64,000 nucleotides of DNA from Hyphomicrobiales bacterium (GTDB lineage: Bacteria; Pseudomonadota; Alphaproteobacteria; Rhizobiales; Rhizobiaceae), in assembly GCA_002400845.2 (NCBI GenBank), contig NVRK02000007.1:16132-80131 (forward strand), in the 5' to 3' direction. The notes beneath the pieces were generated by a model, which ran no database searches, was not told the DNA's origin, and saw nothing but the letters and a program-made list of their open reading frames with translations. The translations under genes and the position numbers were made by a program. Shown here piece by piece: positions 46,962 through 56,333 of the stretch. Positions within the stretch are counted from its first letter, which is position 1. Every line of letters starts with the position of its first letter.

Positions 46962-47022
46962 GTTTCAGCTGCCCCCTCCCAAGCTGAAACAGACCTAAGG
47001 CAGTGTGGTGCTGGCTTAGGTC
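46962..47022 (+). terminator. Two consecutive hairpins after module A transporter genes
   Basis: GTTTCAGCT/AGCTGAAAC (46962-46990, 9 bp, C-rich loop) is followed at once by GACCTAAG/CTTAGGTC (46992-47022, 8 bp). No T-run follows either. They separate the transporter genes from the dehydrogenase gene. Confidence 0.55.
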
Positions 47023-47078
47023 ACTTTGAGCACAAATAAACATCAAATTTATAAACCCCTTTTTTGGAATATGACTTA

Positions 47079-48083
47079 ATGAACACACGAATTGCAATTA
47101 TTGGCGCAGGTATTATGGGCGCAGACCACGGTGATATTATATCAAAAGAATTGCCAGGCGCTAAATTGCAAGTCGTGTGCGATGCGTTCGAAGAACGCGC
47201 AACAGCGTTAGCAAAAGCATGTGGTGACGCGGATGTTTCGACAGACCCTTATAGCGTTATCGCGCGTAAAGATGTCGATGCCGTAATTGTAGCAAGCCCA
47301 GACCACACACATGCCGAATTGGTAATGGCCTGTATTGAGCATAACAAACCTGTGTTGTGCGAAAAACCATTGGCGCCTACTGCCGCAGAAAGTTTAAAAA
47401 TAATCAAAGCAGAAGTTGCTTGCACAAAACAGATGGTTCAGATCGGCTTCATGCGCCGTTTCGATCAATCTTATCGAGAGATGAAATCTGTTTTGGATAA
47501 CAATGTTATTGGTCAACCATTAATGATGCATAACTTCCATCGTAATGTAGAAACGCCAGCCGCTGATTTTACAGCAGATATGGCAATTACAAATTCTGCA
47601 CCGCACGAATTTGATGTAGCAAGATTTATCCTTGGCAGTGAGTACAAATTCATCTCATCATTTTCACCAAAAGGTGGTAATGACAAAGTTGGCCCTGTAT
47701 TTATGGTGCTAGAAACCCAAGCTGGCCAATTGGTAAACATTGAGATCAACAATAACGCATCTTATGGTTATGACGTGCGTGGTGAATTGATTGGCGAGAA
47801 GGGGGCTGTTTCGCTAAACTCACCAACATACACAACATTAGATTTAAAACTTAGCAAATCTACACAATATGCCCAAGATTGGCGTGCGCGTTATCGCGAA
47901 GCTTATAGACGTCAAAACAATGATTTCTTGCACTTTGTACAAACGGGTGAGTTTTCTAAGATCGCTTCAAATAGCTGGGATGGTTATTGCGCAAATGTAA
48001 CAGCAGAAGCTGGCGTGAAAGCATTAGCGACTAGCGAACGCGTTGCAATTGAATACGCGCAAATGCCAGCACTTTATAAATAA
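47079..48083 (+). CDS. Gfo/Idh/MocA-family dehydrogenase, inositol dehydrogenase-like, module A
   Basis: A 334-aa NAD(P)-dependent oxidoreductase. The Rossmann motif is IIGAGIMGADHG, the catalytic Lys sits in CEKPLAPT, and the second domain carries MVQIGFMRRFDQSYREM, as in inositol 2-dehydrogenase. At the catalytic DxxxH position it reads NSAPHEFD, so the usual Asp is Asn while the His is kept. ATG 47079 is preferred to TTG 47064. It likely oxidises an inositol isomer or related cyclitol brought in by the module A transporter. It is followed by a TIM-barrel enzyme. Confidence 0.85.
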   Translation: MNTRIAIIGAGIMGADHGDIISKELPGAKLQVVCDAFEERATALAKACGDADVSTDPYSVIARKDVDAVIVASPDHTHAELVMACIEHNKPVLCEKPLAPTAAESLKIIKAEVACTKQMVQIGFMRRFDQSYREMKSVLDNNVIGQPLMMHNFHRNVETPAADFTADMAITNSAPHEFDVARFILGSEYKFISSFSPKGGNDKVGPVFMVLETQAGQLVNIEINNNASYGYDVRGELIGEKGAVSLNSPTYTTLDLKLSKSTQYAQDWRARYREAYRRQNNDFLHFVQTGEFSKIASNSWDGYCANVTAEAGVKALATSERVAIEYAQMPALYK

Positions 48084-48120
48084 CATAACAATTACAAATA
48101 GATTTTAGAAAGTTTAGCAA

Positions 48121-49080
48121 ATGAAACTTGGTTTTGTATCTGACAGTCTTGGCACAAAAACATTTGATGAATTAATTGCCTGCGCAGTTGAATTGGGTGT
48201 TTCTGGAATTGAAATCAATACTGGAGGTTGGTCAACTGCTCCGCATTTTGATTTACAGACAATGCTAAAGAGCACGGAGAAGCAAGATTCATTTAAGCAA
48301 ACTTTTATAGATAACAATTTAGAAATCATCAGCCTTAATGCAAATGGCAATCCGCTATATCCTCATAACACAACACAAGGCGAATGCTTGCATGATACCA
48401 TTCGTGTTGCCGGTGAAATGGGCATTAAAACCGTTTGCGCAATGTCTGGTCTGCCAGCAGGTGCGCCTAATGACAGCATGCCAAATTGGATCGTTTCTTC
48501 ATGGCCGCCAGAAACGCAGACAATTTTGGAGTATCAATGGAATGAAGTGCTATTTCCGTATTGGGAAAAAACAGTCGCCTTGGCTAAAGAATGCGGCGTA
48601 GAAAAAATAGCGCTAGAACTTCATGGAAATCAATTAGTTTACAACGTGCCATCACTGCACAAATTACGAAACGAAGTTGGCCCGATTGTGGGCGCAAATT
48701 TAGATCCATCTCATTTATTTTGGATGGGTGCAGATCCTTTAGTTGCAGCCGAAGCATTGGGAGAGGCAATCTATCACGTGCATGCTAAAGATGCGATGTT
48801 AAATGCGCCGGTTCAAGCAACGACATCACTACTGGAAAATGGAACACTAATGGACATACCAGCACGCAGTTGGTCATATGTCACGTTAGGTTTTGGTCAT
48901 GGGGCGCAGTGGTGGAGCCAATTTTGCTATCGCCTTAAAATGGCAGGTTACGATGGTTGGCTATCCATAGAGCATGAAGATGTTTTACTTAATTCATATG
49001 AAGGGTTGCAAAAATCTGTAGCCCTAATGGACAGTGTCATGCCAGTAGCAGAATCTGATTTCAAATTGCAGGACATTTAA
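48121..49080 (+). CDS. Sugar-phosphate isomerase/epimerase-like TIM-barrel protein, module A
   Basis: A 319-aa xylose-isomerase-like TIM barrel. It shows GVSGIEINTGGWS, KIALELHGNQLVYN, a probable metal-binding set NLDPSHLFWMGADP, IYHVHAKDA and LSIEHED. Such enzymes include IolE (inosose dehydratase) and IolI (inosose isomerase). It is a close paralogue of the gene at 57.5 kb, with the same GGWS, SGLP-AP-DS-PNW and DPSHL-WMGADP segments. It ends the module A enzymes and converges with the second LacI gene. Confidence 0.85.
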   Translation: MKLGFVSDSLGTKTFDELIACAVELGVSGIEINTGGWSTAPHFDLQTMLKSTEKQDSFKQTFIDNNLEIISLNANGNPLYPHNTTQGECLHDTIRVAGEMGIKTVCAMSGLPAGAPNDSMPNWIVSSWPPETQTILEYQWNEVLFPYWEKTVALAKECGVEKIALELHGNQLVYNVPSLHKLRNEVGPIVGANLDPSHLFWMGADPLVAAEALGEAIYHVHAKDAMLNAPVQATTSLLENGTLMDIPARSWSYVTLGFGHGAQWWSQFCYRLKMAGYDGWLSIEHEDVLLNSYEGLQKSVALMDSVMPVAESDFKLQDI

Positions 49081-49115
49081 GGAATATTGATAAGAATCTT
49101 ATGATTCGAAAAAAA

Positions 49116-50150
49116 TCACATATTCTCAGGTGTTATGATTTTAAAAGGCACTGTGTGTTGCATTGTGGCATTCGACGATTTTCCATTAATTGCTTCAATC
49201 ATTGTAAGCACAAGTGTTTCAGACGTGGCACCCAAAGGGTGGCAAAGCGCAGCTGTAATTAATCCTTCTGAAAGACCTTTAAGTGTTTCTGGTCCGATAT
49301 CACGACAAATAAGTTTTAATTTTTGGCGTCGCTCTACTGGAACTTCTCTCAACGCACGTAGGACTCCTGATATACCTCCGCCAACAATTAGTATGCCAAC
49401 AAGGTCTTCAGCAGTCGATAAAAGCTCTTTTACCATCGCATATGAATTACTTGCTTCTTCTAGAGTAGGGCGGCTATCGTCTACTGTTAAACGCGCCGCA
49501 TGTTCGCGTATGTATGATCTAAAACCAGCATCGGCAATGTCTTGACATTGGTAGCGATGGTTTCCGATAAATACCGCAATGCGTCCCTCACCATGTGTCA
49601 TTTGAGTGATTAGCCAGGCGGCAGTACATCCTACTTTCCAATTATCCGTACCAACAAAAGCTGCACGCTCAGGTGCTGACTGGTCTGTAATATAAGATAT
49701 TACAGGTGTACCTGATTCTTGTAATTCACGAATCGTGTGTCCAATTACAGGATGATCTGCCGCAATGATAGCAACAGCATCGCAATCTTCTCCAAGTTGT
49801 TTTAAGCGCTTGGAAATATTGTCTGGCGCTAAATCATCAGCAAAGTCTATCACGTGGTGTACAATTTCATCAGTCCGACCACGACAAGCTATGGAAATCT
49901 GTTTACCTATCAACTGATATAAATCACGGTCCGACTGCTGTAATAAAAAACCTAAACGATAATTAGGAACAGATTTTCGTAAACGATCTTTAATCGCGCC
50001 AGTTCCATAGAACCCAATATTTTCCGCGGCACTTTGGACACGTTGCATCGTGGTACCACTTACCTTCGCAGTGCCACTTAAAATTCGATTTACAGTTGAA
50101 ACTGAGACACCGGCCTCTGCCGCTAGATTAGCGATTGTTGGTTTATCCAT
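49116..50150 (-). CDS. LacI-family regulator of module B
   Basis: A 344-aa protein with HTH KPTIANLAAEAGVSVSTVNRILSGTAKVSGTTMQRV and a binding-protein-like effector domain (AFVGTDNWKVGCTAAWLITQM). ATG 50150 follows GGGGAG, and the track's GTG start lies in that ribosome site. It is divergent from the module B operon, with palindromic TCTCATTTG sites between. It is a paralogue of the module A regulator with a clearly different effector domain, which suggests a different inducer. Confidence 0.9.
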   Translation of the reverse strand: MDKPTIANLAAEAGVSVSTVNRILSGTAKVSGTTMQRVQSAAENIGFYGTGAIKDRLRKSVPNYRLGFLLQQSDRDLYQLIGKQISIACRGRTDEIVHHVIDFADDLAPDNISKRLKQLGEDCDAVAIIAADHPVIGHTIRELQESGTPVISYITDQSAPERAAFVGTDNWKVGCTAAWLITQMTHGEGRIAVFIGNHRYQCQDIADAGFRSYIREHAARLTVDDSRPTLEEASNSYAMVKELLSTAEDLVGILIVGGGISGVLRALREVPVERRQKLKLICRDIGPETLKGLSEGLITAALCHPLGATSETLVLTMIEAINGKSSNATMQHTVPFKIITPENM

Positions 50151-50215
50151 TATCAAACTCCCCACAAGGTTTATTTCATTATGAATGACACATTATGAGA
50201 CTTTTGCAACAATTA

Positions 50216-50240
50216 TCTCATTTGCTTATTTCAAATGAGA
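50216..50240. promoter_or_regulatory. Palindromic operator candidate for the module B regulator
   Basis: TCTCATTTG-CTTATTT-CAAATGAGA: perfect 9-base arms with a 7-base spacer, 66 bases from the regulator start. A related half-site ATGAGA lies at about 50195. Confidence 0.7.
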
Positions 50241-50278
50241 GTATTTTGCGATAATAAGGGGCGTACTATTTTTAAAGA

Positions 50279-50321
50279 TCTCATTTTACACGGTGACGCA
50301 AATGTCCCTCTGAAAATGAGA
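50279..50321. promoter_or_regulatory. Second pair of TCTCATTTT half-sites before binding protein B
   Basis: TCTCATTTT (50279-50287) and AAAATGAGA (50313-50321) face each other across 25 bases. The right half ends 16 bases before the start codon and touches the ribosome binding site region, a good place for repression. Confidence 0.6.
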
Positions 50322-50337
50322 CAATGGAGGAAATCGA

Positions 50338-51312
50338 ATGAAAACCCTTAGTCGTATTTTAGCAACAGTTTCAACAACAGCAATTATTGCTCTAGTCTCA
50401 ACATCAGTTATGGCTGCAAATATTTTTGTAATTGGTGGCAAACCAGACGATCCGTTTTGGTCAATTGTTAAGCGTGGCGCAGAAGATGCTGGTAAAGTGG
50501 TAGAAGCGCAAGGCGGTTCTGTAACTTGGCTTGGCCCACAAAACTATGATAACCTAGGTGTGGATGCAGCTGAATTGATTCGTCAAGCGATCGATCAAGG
50601 CGCAGATGCAATTGTTGGCCCAAATTGGGTACCAGAAGCAATGGACCCAGCTTTCAAAGCAGTTGTTGCGGCAGGCATTCCACTAATTATTTACAACGCT
50701 GGTGGCCTAGAAGCTGCTGACCGTTTAGGTGCTATGAACTATGTTGGTTCAGATGACTTTAAAGCTGGTGAACGCGCTGCTAAGTATTTTGCAGATAAAG
50801 GCATTAAAAACGTTGTTTGCATCAACACACTTCCAGGTGCTGCTAACATCGAAGCTAACTGTAACGGCCTTGGCAAAGGTGCGAAAGACATAGGCGGTAC
50901 AGCTGCAACGCTTCCACTTCCTGCAACATCTTTTGGTAGTGCAACAGCAGTAGCACAAGCAGTTAAAGCTTATCTTTTGAAAAACCCAAAAGTTGACGGT
51001 GTTTACACTATTGGTAACGTTGATGCTAACTCAGCAATTAACGGCATTATGCAAGCAGGTAAGTCTGGTAAAGTTCAAGTTGGCGGCGTAAATATGGATG
51101 CCACAATTTTGAACAACATTGTATCAGGTAAGCAATTATTCGCTATTGACCAACAAGGCTATCACCAAGGTTACATGGCTGTTTCAATCTTGAACGGCTA
51201 TGTCAATTATGGCCTGTCAATTCCGACACGCGAAATATTAACGGGCCCAGGCATTGTTGATAAATCAAATGTTGCTGCTACACAATCAGGCGTTAAAAAA
51301 GGCACGCGCTAA
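50338..51312 (+). CDS. Sugar/inositol-type ABC transporter substrate-binding protein, module B
   Basis: A 324-aa periplasmic receptor. The signal peptide ends near SVMAANIFVIGG. The sequence continues DDPFWSIVKRGAEDAGKVV, the ligand-loop region ADAIVGPNWVPEAMDPAFKA and a late AIDQQGYHQGYMAVSILNGYV. GGAGG precedes the ATG. It has exactly the same length as receptor A and the same ending (SGVKKGTR against AGVKKGAR), so the two are duplicates. It leads the long module B operon and is followed by a hairpin. Confidence 0.88.
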   Translation: MKTLSRILATVSTTAIIALVSTSVMAANIFVIGGKPDDPFWSIVKRGAEDAGKVVEAQGGSVTWLGPQNYDNLGVDAAELIRQAIDQGADAIVGPNWVPEAMDPAFKAVVAAGIPLIIYNAGGLEAADRLGAMNYVGSDDFKAGERAAKYFADKGIKNVVCINTLPGAANIEANCNGLGKGAKDIGGTAATLPLPATSFGSATAVAQAVKAYLLKNPKVDGVYTIGNVDANSAINGIMQAGKSGKVQVGGVNMDATILNNIVSGKQLFAIDQQGYHQGYMAVSILNGYVNYGLSIPTREILTGPGIVDKSNVAATQSGVKKGTR

Positions 51313-51338
51313 GCGTCTTTTTTAATTAAAAAAATAAA

Positions 51339-51364
51339 AAGTTGCCCATATTGATGGGCAACTT
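51339..51364 (+). terminator. Intercistronic hairpin after binding protein B
   Basis: AAGTTGCCCAT pairs perfectly with ATGGGCAACTT (11 bp) around ATTG, 26 bases after the stop. The tail TACGCTCGG has no T-run; an attenuator or RNA-stabilising role is likely. Confidence 0.75.
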
Positions 51365-51426
51365 TACGCTCGGTATAATCTACCGGTGATATGACCAATA
51401 AAAGAGGTTCCATAAAAGAGGCACCA

Positions 51427-52476
51427 ATGGATACAAAAAATATAACCCACACCTCGGCAGTTTCTTCGGATACTCAAAATACGTCGACAGCCCTAGGTAA
51501 ATTGATCAGACGCCCAGAAGCGGGTTCGCTTTTGGGATTGCTCGCGGTCTTCGTCTTTTTTGCTTTAGCTGCAGGTGAGATATTTTTGATGCCTGCTGGT
51601 TATTCTAGCTGGCTAAACATTGCCGCAGAAATTGGCATAATCGCGCTTCCTGTTGGATTATTAATGATTGCAGGAGAGTTAGATATATCTGTTGGGGCAA
51701 TTATCCCAGCTTCCTCACTTACAGTCGCAATTATCTCAGGCCACTATGGCGCGCCAGAATATATTGGCATAGCCGCTGGGCTAGGGGTTGGCTTGCTCAT
51801 TGGCTTTATAAACGGAGTTTTAGTTAACCGCACAGGTGTGCCTTCTCTAATCATTACGATTGCGACCATGTTTGGTGTCATGGGATTGACCTTAGGACTA
51901 ACAGTTTGGCTAGTCGGCAGCACTGGTGTTGCAATTGTTCCTAGCGAAACTACAACTTACCTTCTAGGTCAATTCATTGGTGGCATGTTCCAAATAACAA
52001 TATTTTGGTGGATAGCCTTTGTAGTTGCTATTTTTTACCTTTTACATATCTCACCTTATGGTAACTGGATTTATGCTTTGGGAGGCGACCGCATAAGTGC
52101 GCGTAACGCTGGTATTCCTACTGCTGGATTAACAACTTCATTGTTTATGTTAAGTGGTTTTTGCTCAGCATTCGTTGGGGTATCACAAGTTTTGGTTTAC
52201 CAAAGTGCACAAGTGTTAGGTGGCCAAGCATTCATCTTTAACTCAATCATGTGTGTGGTTATCGGCGGTGTGTTGCTAACCGGTGGTGCAGGTTCAGTTA
52301 TTGGCATTGTGCTGGGGACTATTACTTTTGCCATGGTAAACCAAGGCATCTATTTCACAGATATCGACCCTAATATGGGAAGTATCATTATTGGCGCTTT
52401 ACTCCTAATTGCTGTGATGGCTAACGACAAATTTCGTCAATTAGCGCTTTCCTATTCAAATAAGAAAAAGAAGTGA
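51427..52476 (+). CDS. ABC transporter permease 1, module B
   Basis: A 349-aa RbsC/FrcC-type permease, starting at ATG 51427 after AGAGG (ATG 51391 is also possible and adds 12 residues). The polar N-terminus is longer than in the other two permeases. Core motifs are LNIAAEIGIIALPVGLLMIAGELDISVGAIIPASS and GNWIYALGGDRISARNAGIPTAGL. It ends in four basic residues (KKKK). It is 10 bases from permease 2, and both presumably form a heterodimer. Confidence 0.9.
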   Translation: MDTKNITHTSAVSSDTQNTSTALGKLIRRPEAGSLLGLLAVFVFFALAAGEIFLMPAGYSSWLNIAAEIGIIALPVGLLMIAGELDISVGAIIPASSLTVAIISGHYGAPEYIGIAAGLGVGLLIGFINGVLVNRTGVPSLIITIATMFGVMGLTLGLTVWLVGSTGVAIVPSETTTYLLGQFIGGMFQITIFWWIAFVVAIFYLLHISPYGNWIYALGGDRISARNAGIPTAGLTTSLFMLSGFCSAFVGVSQVLVYQSAQVLGGQAFIFNSIMCVVIGGVLLTGGAGSVIGIVLGTITFAMVNQGIYFTDIDPNMGSIIIGALLLIAVMANDKFRQLALSYSNKKKK

Positions 52477-52486
52477 GGGTAGAATA

Positions 52487-53485
52487 ATGAATATGTTTTC
52501 TATTGGTTCATTCGTCAGGCGTCCAGAATTTGGAGCCATTTTAAGCCTCATAGCTGTGATAGCCTTTTATGTTATCTTTGGTGGCGTTAATCTAACAACA
52601 ATGTTTGGTGCTGCAAGCTGGGTTAACTTTGCTGCAAACCTTGGTATCGTAGCACTGCCTGTTGGATTGCTTATGATAGCAGGCGAGTTGGACATTTCAA
52701 TCGGTGCCATGATACCTGCAGGGTCAATGACCATTGCTATTATCTCTGGCTATTATGAGCTGCCAATTATAGTAGGTATTGTTGCTTCACTATCCATTGG
52801 TGTATTGGTTGGCCTGATTAACGGCATAATAAGTGTCAAAACAACTGTACCGTCTCTCATAATAACACTTGGTACTTTGGTTGCTGTTCAAGGTTTTGTT
52901 CTTGGCGCATCTGTATTAATAACGGGCAATGCCAGCGTTGCATTGGATTCGCCACAATGGGCTAAAACAATTTTTGGCCAATTGATTGGTGGTAATTATC
53001 AAGTAATTATCATTTGGTGGTTTGCATTGACAATAATCTTCGCATTTGTCGTTCACAAAATGAAATACGGCAATTGGATATATGCCATCGGTGGCGACAA
53101 AATAAGTGCTCGCAATGCAGGTATTCCAACCAACAAAATGATTATAACTCTGTTTGTTTTATCAAGCACAAGTGCATCCTTTGTCGGCATGTGTGGCGCA
53201 ATATTGTTCAATTCGGCTCAGGTTTCTGGCGGGATGAACTATATATTTAACACAATCGTTGCAATCGTAGTTGGTGGTGTTTTGTTAACGGGTGGCTTTG
53301 GCTCAATCATTGGTATATTCATTGGTGCGCTAACCTTTGCGATTGTTAATCAAGGTATTTATTTCACAGACATAGATCGAAACTGGTCAAGCTTAATAAT
53401 CGGCGTAATGCTGTTGGCTGCAGTTTTAATGAATAATAGCTTTAGACATATGGCATTGACCATGATGACCAAGAAAAAGAAGTGA
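52487..53485 (+). CDS. ABC transporter permease 2, module B
   Basis: A 332-aa permease, closer to the module A permease than to its own neighbour: it shares RPE-GA, GAASW-N-AANLG, SGYY-LP and NAGIPTNK. It has LPVGLLMIAGELDISIGAMIPAGSM and ends KKKK. GAGGG lies before the ATG. The ATPase gene starts 10 bases after the stop with GAGGT in between, the same junction as in module A. Confidence 0.9.
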   Translation: MNMFSIGSFVRRPEFGAILSLIAVIAFYVIFGGVNLTTMFGAASWVNFAANLGIVALPVGLLMIAGELDISIGAMIPAGSMTIAIISGYYELPIIVGIVASLSIGVLVGLINGIISVKTTVPSLIITLGTLVAVQGFVLGASVLITGNASVALDSPQWAKTIFGQLIGGNYQVIIIWWFALTIIFAFVVHKMKYGNWIYAIGGDKISARNAGIPTNKMIITLFVLSSTSASFVGMCGAILFNSAQVSGGMNYIFNTIVAIVVGGVLLTGGFGSIIGIFIGALTFAIVNQGIYFTDIDRNWSSLIIGVMLLAAVLMNNSFRHMALTMMTKKKK

Positions 53486-53494
53486 GGTAATAAA

Positions 53495-54277
53495 ATGTCA
53501 GATAACAAACCCGTTTTAGAATTACGCAATGTGGACAAGTCTTTTGGACCTATCGATGTACTTCACGACATTTCACTTAAAGTAAACAAAGGCGAAGTGC
53601 TTTGTCTTCTTGGTGATAATGGTGCTGGTAAATCTACGCTTATTAAAACACTTTGCGGTGTGCATAAGCCAACCAACGGCGATATTTTGATGGACGGAGA
53701 AAAAGTTACTTTCAATCGTCCACGTGATGCGGCAGATATGGGCATAGCTACAGTACACCAATTTGGTGGTACGTTCCCATTAATGTCAATTGGCAGATCT
53801 TTCTTCGTTGGCGTAGAGCCAACAAAAGGATGGGGACCGTTCAAAATTTATGATCGTAAAAAAGCCAATGAAGTTGCTGTCAAAGCGGTTCAAGATTTTG
53901 GCATCACGCGCATTGATGATGGTGATCGTTTAATCGGTGGCTTGTCAGGTGGTGAGCGTCAATCATTAGCAATTGCTCGTGCCGTTCATTTTGGTGCGCG
54001 TGTTCTAATTCTAGATGAGCCAACAGCAGCCCTTGGTGTAAAACAAGCAGCGCACGTATTGCGCATTGTTAATCAAGCTAAAAAGCGTGGCCTTGCGGTA
54101 ATCTTTATTACACACCAAGTGATGCATGCGATGGCCGTAGGCGACCATTTTGCCGTACTTATACGTGGTTCAATTGCGGCAGATTTCCGTAAGGGTGAAA
54201 GATCTCGTGAAGAAATCACTGATTTGATGGCTGGTGGTGAAACAATGGCGGCGCTTGAAGCTGAAATTCAAACCTAA
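53495..54277 (+). CDS. ABC transporter ATP-binding protein, module B
   Basis: A 260-aa FrcA-type ATPase with Walker [15 protein letters not shown], signature [16 protein letters not shown] and Walker [14 protein letters not shown]. It differs from the module A ATPase at relatively few positions, and part of the gene is identical at the DNA level (54089-54141 equals 46757-46809). It energises the module B permeases and could also serve module A. A 93-base gap follows before the enzyme genes. Confidence 0.92.
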   Translation: MSDNKPVLELRNVDKSFGPIDVLHDISLKVNKGEVLCLLGDNGAGKSTLIKTLCGVHKPTNGDILMDGEKVTFNRPRDAADMGIATVHQFGGTFPLMSIGRSFFVGVEPTKGWGPFKIYDRKKANEVAVKAVQDFGITRIDDGDRLIGGLSGGERQSLAIARAVHFGARVLILDEPTAALGVKQAAHVLRIVNQAKKRGLAVIFITHQVMHAMAVGDHFAVLIRGSIAADFRKGERSREEITDLMAGGETMAALEAEIQT

Positions 54278-54370
54278 ATGTATGTTTGTTTTCACACCGA
54301 CACAAAAATTATAACGCTGACATTGTCAAATAAGCGTTCCTGTCAACAATAAAAATATGAGTGAGTAGTT

Positions 54371-55270
54371 ATGAAAATTGCGATAGACCCATTTATGCAT
54401 CGTCATTTGTCATTAGAAGAGTTGCCATCAAAAGTAAAAGAACTTGGATATGACTGGATGGAACTTAGCCCAAGAGGAGACTTCCTTGAATGGTTCAAGG
54501 CGCCTCGTGTATTCCCTGACCGTTTGAAAAGTTTCAAAAAAGCACTACGTGATGCAGATGTAGGTGTTGCTACTTTGCTACCTATGTATCGTTGGGCTTC
54601 TAACGATGAAGATGAGCGCCAAGCTGCTGTTCGACATTGGAAACGTGCCATTGAGATCGCTGTTGAATTAGGCGTAGATACAATGAATTCAGAATTTGGA
54701 CGCGGTCCTCACCCTGATAAAGGAACGTGTTATTGCTGTCATACAGGAAGCATGGTTGAAGCTTGTGAAGATTCTTGGTGGCGTTCAATGGAAGAGTTGG
54801 TTCCTATTCTTGAAAAAGAAGGTATTCAACTAAACATCGAACCACATCCAGAAGACTGGGTGGAAACACTACAGCCATCAGTAGATTTAATTCGCACAGT
54901 AAATTCTAAGAATGTGAAATTTCTATATTGCACACCGCACACATTTTACTTTGGTGATGACACTGTAGCCATGCTTCGCGAATGCGCAGATGTTTTAGCG
55001 CATGTTCATATTGCAGATACATTTAATCATAAGGCCAGCTCTGGTCTTCGTTACATCGTCAACCCTCCAGGTTCTACTGCGCGTGTGCATCAGCATTTAA
55101 ACATCGGGCAGGGCGAAGTGCCATGGGATGATTTTTATCGCACATTAGCTGAAATTGGCTTTGATGGAATCATGACTGCTTGCGTTTTTGCGTGGGAAGA
55201 AAAAGCAGATGAAAGTGGATTATTCATGCGCAGCGAAATGCAGCGCTACATCGATAAATACTTCAAATAA
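54371..55270 (+). CDS. iolH: IolH-like TIM-barrel protein
   Basis: A 299-aa TIM-barrel protein resembling IolH of inositol operons: MYRWASNDEDERQAAVRHWKRAIEIAVELGVDTMNSEFG, EELVPILEKEGIQLNIEPHPED, LAHVHIADTFNH and RYIVNPPGSTARVHQHLNIGQGEVPWD all follow remembered IolH segments. The biochemical role of IolH is not firmly established; it is a xylose-isomerase-like protein probably acting on an inosose or deoxy-keto acid. Extra cysteines (GTCYCCHTG) are seen in the middle. It starts the enzyme part of module B. Confidence 0.75.
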   Translation: MKIAIDPFMHRHLSLEELPSKVKELGYDWMELSPRGDFLEWFKAPRVFPDRLKSFKKALRDADVGVATLLPMYRWASNDEDERQAAVRHWKRAIEIAVELGVDTMNSEFGRGPHPDKGTCYCCHTGSMVEACEDSWWRSMEELVPILEKEGIQLNIEPHPEDWVETLQPSVDLIRTVNSKNVKFLYCTPHTFYFGDDTVAMLRECADVLAHVHIADTFNHKASSGLRYIVNPPGSTARVHQHLNIGQGEVPWDDFYRTLAEIGFDGIMTACVFAWEEKADESGLFMRSEMQRYIDKYFK

Positions 55271-55280
55271 GGACTAACGT

Positions 55281-56282
55281 ATGACACTTAAAGTAGGCGT
55301 TATCGGCGTAGGTATGATTGGTCAAGATCACATACGTCGCTTAACTGAAGTGCTCTCAAATGTTCAAGTCGTAGCTGTTAGCGATATAGACAATGAGCGG
55401 GCACAATCTGCGGCACCAAATGGCGCAAAGGTTTTTGATACTCCAAGTGAGTTAATCCGCTCTGAATTGGTTGATGCTGTTATAATCTGCTCATGGGGAC
55501 CTGCCCATGAAGAGCAATTGTTAGAATGTATTGCAGCAAAAAAACCCGTATTCTGTGAAAAACCTTTGGTAACAACAGAGGCTGCGGCATTACGAGTGAT
55601 GGAAGCAGAAGTATCATTTGGACAACGACTTGTTCAGGTAGGATTTATGCGTCGTTTCGATGCTGATTACAGACGTCTTAAAGCTGTAATTGAAGGCAAC
55701 AGTCTTGGTGCACCCTTAATGTATCGTTCTGTTCATCGTAATCCAAGCGTTCCAGAAGGCCTTTATATTTCTGATATGCTTTTAAACGATACACTCGTGC
55801 ATGATGCAGATATTTCACGTTGGTTACTTGATGATGAAATAACAGATGTTGAAGTACGCGTTCCACGCCAATCTTCACATAATAAAAATTTAAGAGATCC
55901 AGTCTTAGTTTTACTGCACATGTCATCAGGTGCATTGGTCAATGTCGAAATTTCTGTAAATATTAATTATGGCTACGACATTCGTGGTGAAATGAGTTGT
56001 GAAAAGGGAGTGGCGTCGCTGCCAAACCGACCAGCAACCGTTATTAGCGATGTTCATGGCATTCGCCAAGCAATACCTGAAGATTGGCGTGAACGCTTCA
56101 TAGAAGCCTACGATCAAGAGTTTAGAGAATGGATTGTTGCAGCTAGTCAAGGCGGTGCAACAGGACCATCAATATGGGATGGTTATGCTGCTACTTTAAC
56201 GGGCGATGCAGCATTACGAGCCGTAGATAGCGGCAGCATTGAAAAAATTTCTATGTGTGAAAAACCTAAAATTTATAATTAA
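55281..56282 (+). CDS. iolG: Inositol 2-dehydrogenase
   Basis: IolG oxidises myo-inositol (or a close isomer) to 2-keto-myo-inositol with NAD+. The 333-aa product keeps the IolG segments [41 protein letters not shown] with the catalytic Lys, [27 protein letters not shown] and the catalytic DTLVHDAD (Asp and His conserved), then [20 protein letters not shown] precedes the ATG, 10 bases after iolH. It is the clearest IolG of the four Gfo/Idh/MocA enzymes in the window. Confidence 0.88.
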   Translation: MTLKVGVIGVGMIGQDHIRRLTEVLSNVQVVAVSDIDNERAQSAAPNGAKVFDTPSELIRSELVDAVIICSWGPAHEEQLLECIAAKKPVFCEKPLVTTEAAALRVMEAEVSFGQRLVQVGFMRRFDADYRRLKAVIEGNSLGAPLMYRSVHRNPSVPEGLYISDMLLNDTLVHDADISRWLLDDEITDVEVRVPRQSSHNKNLRDPVLVLLHMSSGALVNVEISVNINYGYDIRGEMSCEKGVASLPNRPATVISDVHGIRQAIPEDWRERFIEAYDQEFREWIVAASQGGATGPSIWDGYAATLTGDAALRAVDSGSIEKISMCEKPKIYN

Positions 56283-56333
56283 AATAAATACATCAACAAG
56301 CCAATAAATGGCTGATTTAGAAAGTTATATATA

